A DNA stretch of 7,185 nucleotides from the NCBI GenBank assembly GCA_900553315.1, contig USCW01000078.1, positions 1 through 7,185 of the forward strand, written 5' to 3'. The position numbers were made by a program, and so were the translations under genes. Source of the stretch: an uncultured Eubacteriales bacterium. Lineage in GTDB: Bacteria > Bacillota > Clostridia > Christensenellales > Aristaeellaceae. The notes beneath the pieces are model-generated. The model was not told where the DNA came from and searched no databases. It saw nothing but the letters and a program-made list of their open reading frames with translations. Below, piece after piece: positions 6,482-7,185 of this stretch (position 1 is its first letter; each line of letters opens with the position of its first letter).

Positions 6482-6695
6482 AGCCTTCCTGCATCGTGTG
6501 CTGAGAAAGCTCCTCAAAGTGACGCCAATCGCTAGAAAGCTCCACCGCCTCGGCGTTCTGAAAAGGAGCATTCTCCGGGGAGGCGCAGGATTCCTTCCAT
6601 GCTGGAACAAGAAAGCAATAAACGGGAATGAGAACACAATATTGTTCCAAACGATGGGTGCGAGAAACAGCGTCTTCGTTTTGTCTAGTTAACGC
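6480..6695 (-). pseudogene. Possible C-terminal remnant of an unknown gene upstream of GH31
   Basis: A 71-codon open stretch runs from an in-frame stop at 6698-6696 to TGA at 6482-6480. Its last ~35 residues (SPENAPFQNAEAVELSSDW, then RHFEELSQHTMQEG) have a soluble, acidic, protein-like composition. The earlier part (VLIPVYCFLVPAW) is hydrophobic and less convincing. The only ATG is three codons from the end, and the one usable alternative start is a TTG at codon 16 without a clear ribosome binding site. I do not recognise the family. The likeliest reading is that the end of an upstream operon gene survives (roughly 6480-6590) and the rest was lost. A chance open frame remains possible. Confidence 0.35.
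6603..6649. promoter_or_regulatory. GGAACA-type inverted repeats upstream of GH31
   Basis: TGGAACAA at 6603-6610 is the reverse complement of TTGTTCCA at 6642-6649. A third half-site, GAACA at 6632-6636, forms a compact pair with TGTTC at 6643-6647 (6-nt gap). Three half-sites in a low-GC stretch 140-185 nt upstream of the GH31 start could be an operator, but no matching promoter hexamers were found beside them. Confidence 0.25.
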
Positions 6696-6700
6696 TTAGC
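6687..6700. promoter_or_regulatory. LacI-operator-like sequence upstream of GH31
   Basis: AGTTAACGCTTAGC shares 11 of 14 bases, including the AACGCTTA core, with the palindrome at 630-643 on the far side of the enzyme block. It is less symmetric than that copy. It lies about 220 nt upstream of the GH31 start, far for a repressor site, and no promoter is evident next to it. Low-confidence inference. Confidence 0.2.
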
Positions 6701-6705
6701 AGACG

Positions 6706-6852
6706 ATGGATGGAAGCATTATGTATAACCTGTATATTCACTTGTATGGCGATGGCTTTGACGAAATGTACAGTGCCTTGGCGGGAAGCGTCCAAAAGCG
6801 AAAGAAGAGAGTCTTTTCTTTTCAGAAAAGGCTCTCTTGGCTCATCTGGTGA
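6706..6852 (+). CDS. Small hypothetical ORF or gene fragment (48 aa)
   Basis: The only plus-strand frame here with protein-like content starts at ATG 6706 (or ATG 6721) and ends at TGA 6850-6852. The first ~35 residues (MDGSIMYNLYIHLYGDGFDE, then MYSALAG and SVQKRKKR) have a natural composition. The last ~15 are encoded by a strong hairpin (6805-6838) and are unlikely to be original. An in-frame TAG at 6697-6699 blocks extension upstream, and only a weak GGAAG precedes the second ATG. No family is recognised. It could be the N-terminal part of a broken gene, or chance. Confidence 0.25.
   Translation: MDGSIMYNLYIHLYGDGFDEMYSALAGSVQKRKKRVFSFQKRLSWLIW
6805..6838. terminator. Strong hairpin, possible terminator
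   Basis: AAGAGAGTCTTTTCT (6805-6819) pairs with AGAAAAGGCTCTCTT (6824-6838) across a TTTC loop: 15 bp with one T-G position, which is a wobble only in plus-strand RNA. The plus strand has no U-run after it. The minus strand continues CTTTCGCTTTT, moderately U-rich, but then carries an A-C mismatch in the stem. It may have terminated the zinc-ribbon gene's minus-strand transcript, or be a repeat-type hairpin. Confidence 0.45.
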
Positions 6853-6873
6853 ATGATGATACAGGGGGACGAT

Positions 6874-6917
6874 GCGCCCTGCCGGGTGCAATCGTGGGTG
6901 CCTTGGCACCCGGGCGC
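6874..6917. repeat. Nested inverted repeats able to form alternative stems
   Basis: GGGTGCC (6896-6902) and GGCACCC (6905-6911) are perfect inverted arms. Outside them GCGCCC (6874-6879) pairs exactly with GGGCGC (6912-6917). A second GGGTGC (6884-6889) could instead pair with GCGCCC (one wobble) or with GCACCC at 6906-6911, so two mutually exclusive folds exist. The stretch 6853-7030 holds no gene, and this is its only clear structure. It may be a transcript-end structure, an unidentified structured RNA, or a repeat element. Confidence 0.4.
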
Positions 6918-7030
6918 TTACAGAGCAATAGGACGCTGTGCAGATGCGCCGACGCAGCAAACGGGCAAATGCTCGATATTTTTTAGCGCTGCCGAATTGG
7001 GCGGGGCTGCCTTAAAGGTCGAGCCTTCCG

Positions 7031-7185
7031 TTATTGCCCATGCGGCTGGTCGCAGTATCTACAGCGCATGGGACCGCCCCTCCGGGCGAGGTTTTTCGCG
7101 CCGCAGCTCGTGCAGACCCATTGCACAAGGGCGCCCTCGGGCATATACAGTCCTACCGTGCGATTTTCCGAGTCGATCCTCAGAT
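7031..7185 (-). CDS. Zinc-ribbon protein, C-terminal end (partial)
   Basis: The last 50 residues of a minus-strand gene enter from the right edge and end in TAA at 7033-7031. Four cysteines form two CxxC pairs, at fragment residues 24/27 (WVCTSCGAKN) and 41/44 (MRCRYCDQP), separated by 13 residues rich in Arg and Gly. This is the pattern of a small zinc ribbon or rubredoxin-like knuckle. It is preceded by a short beta-prone stretch (RTVGLYMPEGALVQWV). The protein then stops within six residues of the last Cys, so the ribbon is a C-terminal appendage. Such ends occur on many unrelated bacterial proteins, and the function cannot be assigned without the N-terminal part. The gene has the same orientation as the enzyme block but is separated from it by more than 500 nt. 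Confidence 0.7.
   Translation of the reverse strand, partial: LRIDSENRTVGLYMPEGALVQWVCTSCGAKNLARRGGPMRCRYCDQPHGQ

Noticed and set aside
3937..6504. 855-codon plus-strand open frame opposite GH31
   Set aside because: Antisense to a confident GH31 gene; low-information His/Arg/Gln/Leu-rich translation and no ribosome binding site logic.
6685..6960. 91-codon minus-strand ORF
   Set aside because: The first third is Arg/His/Pro-rich, encoded by the inverted-repeat region; it passes through the hairpin at 6805-6838, has no ribosome binding site and resembles no family I know.
7071..7096. GC hairpin followed by TTTTT on the plus strand (CGCCC/GGGCG) as a terminator
   Set aside because: Only five paired bases, and it lies inside the zinc-ribbon coding sequence on the opposite strand, so it is probably fortuitous.
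1..7185. Mobile-element genes, CRISPR arrays, tRNA or rRNA genes
   Set aside because: No transposase, integrase or phage motifs, no regularly spaced repeats, and no tRNA- or rRNA-like segment were seen on either strand.

Overview
The window looks like a chromosomal accessory region of an anaerobic gut- or rumen-type Clostridia (Bacillota; Oscillospiraceae or Lachnospiraceae-like). This rests on three things: the moderately high GC with GCC/GGC/CTG-rich codon use, the families present (a domain-swapped GH3, GH31, a DUF5107-type TPR fragment), and a palindromic repeat at the left edge of a type I associate with this group. No search was possible, so the taxonomy is inference. All confident genes are on the minus strand, so transcription runs right to left.

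The core is a three-enzyme block. A GH31 alpha-glycosidase (4081-6465) is followed after 37 nt by a glycerophosphodiester phosphodiesterase-family protein (3222-4043), almost certainly in one transcript. After a 187-nt gap with its own sigma-A-type promoter comes a GH3 beta-glycosidase (677-3034) with the permuted domain order (sandwich, then FnIII, then TIM barrel). An intrinsic terminator (619-650) closes the block. None of the three has a signal peptide or membrane segment, so they probably act in the cytoplasm on imported small glycosides or glycerophosphodiesters. No transporter or regulator gene lies inside the window.

The flanks look like rearranged ground. On the left is only the C-terminal ~125 residues of a DUF5107/TPR protein (211-588), cut off by a stop codon, then a bidirectional terminator (134-167) and a 52-bp perfect palindrome (6-57) bracketed by 9-bp direct repeats. 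On the right, immediately upstream of GH31, an open stretch without a good start (6480-6695) reads like the C-terminal end of another gene. Its stop codon overlaps the GH31 ribosome binding site. The enzyme block therefore sits between two apparent gene remnants.

From 6700 to 7030 there is a weak 48-codon plus-strand ORF, a strong hairpin and a set of nested inverted repeats, with no convincing gene. From 7031 to the right edge is the C-terminal end of a minus-strand zinc-ribbon protein (two CxxC pairs).

The most useful regulatory signals are direct repeats 21 bp apart overlapping the weak -35 box of the GH3 promoter, and two related LacI-operator-like sequences, one on each side of the block (630-643 and 6687-6700). 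No tRNA, rRNA, CRISPR array, transposase or integrase was seen.
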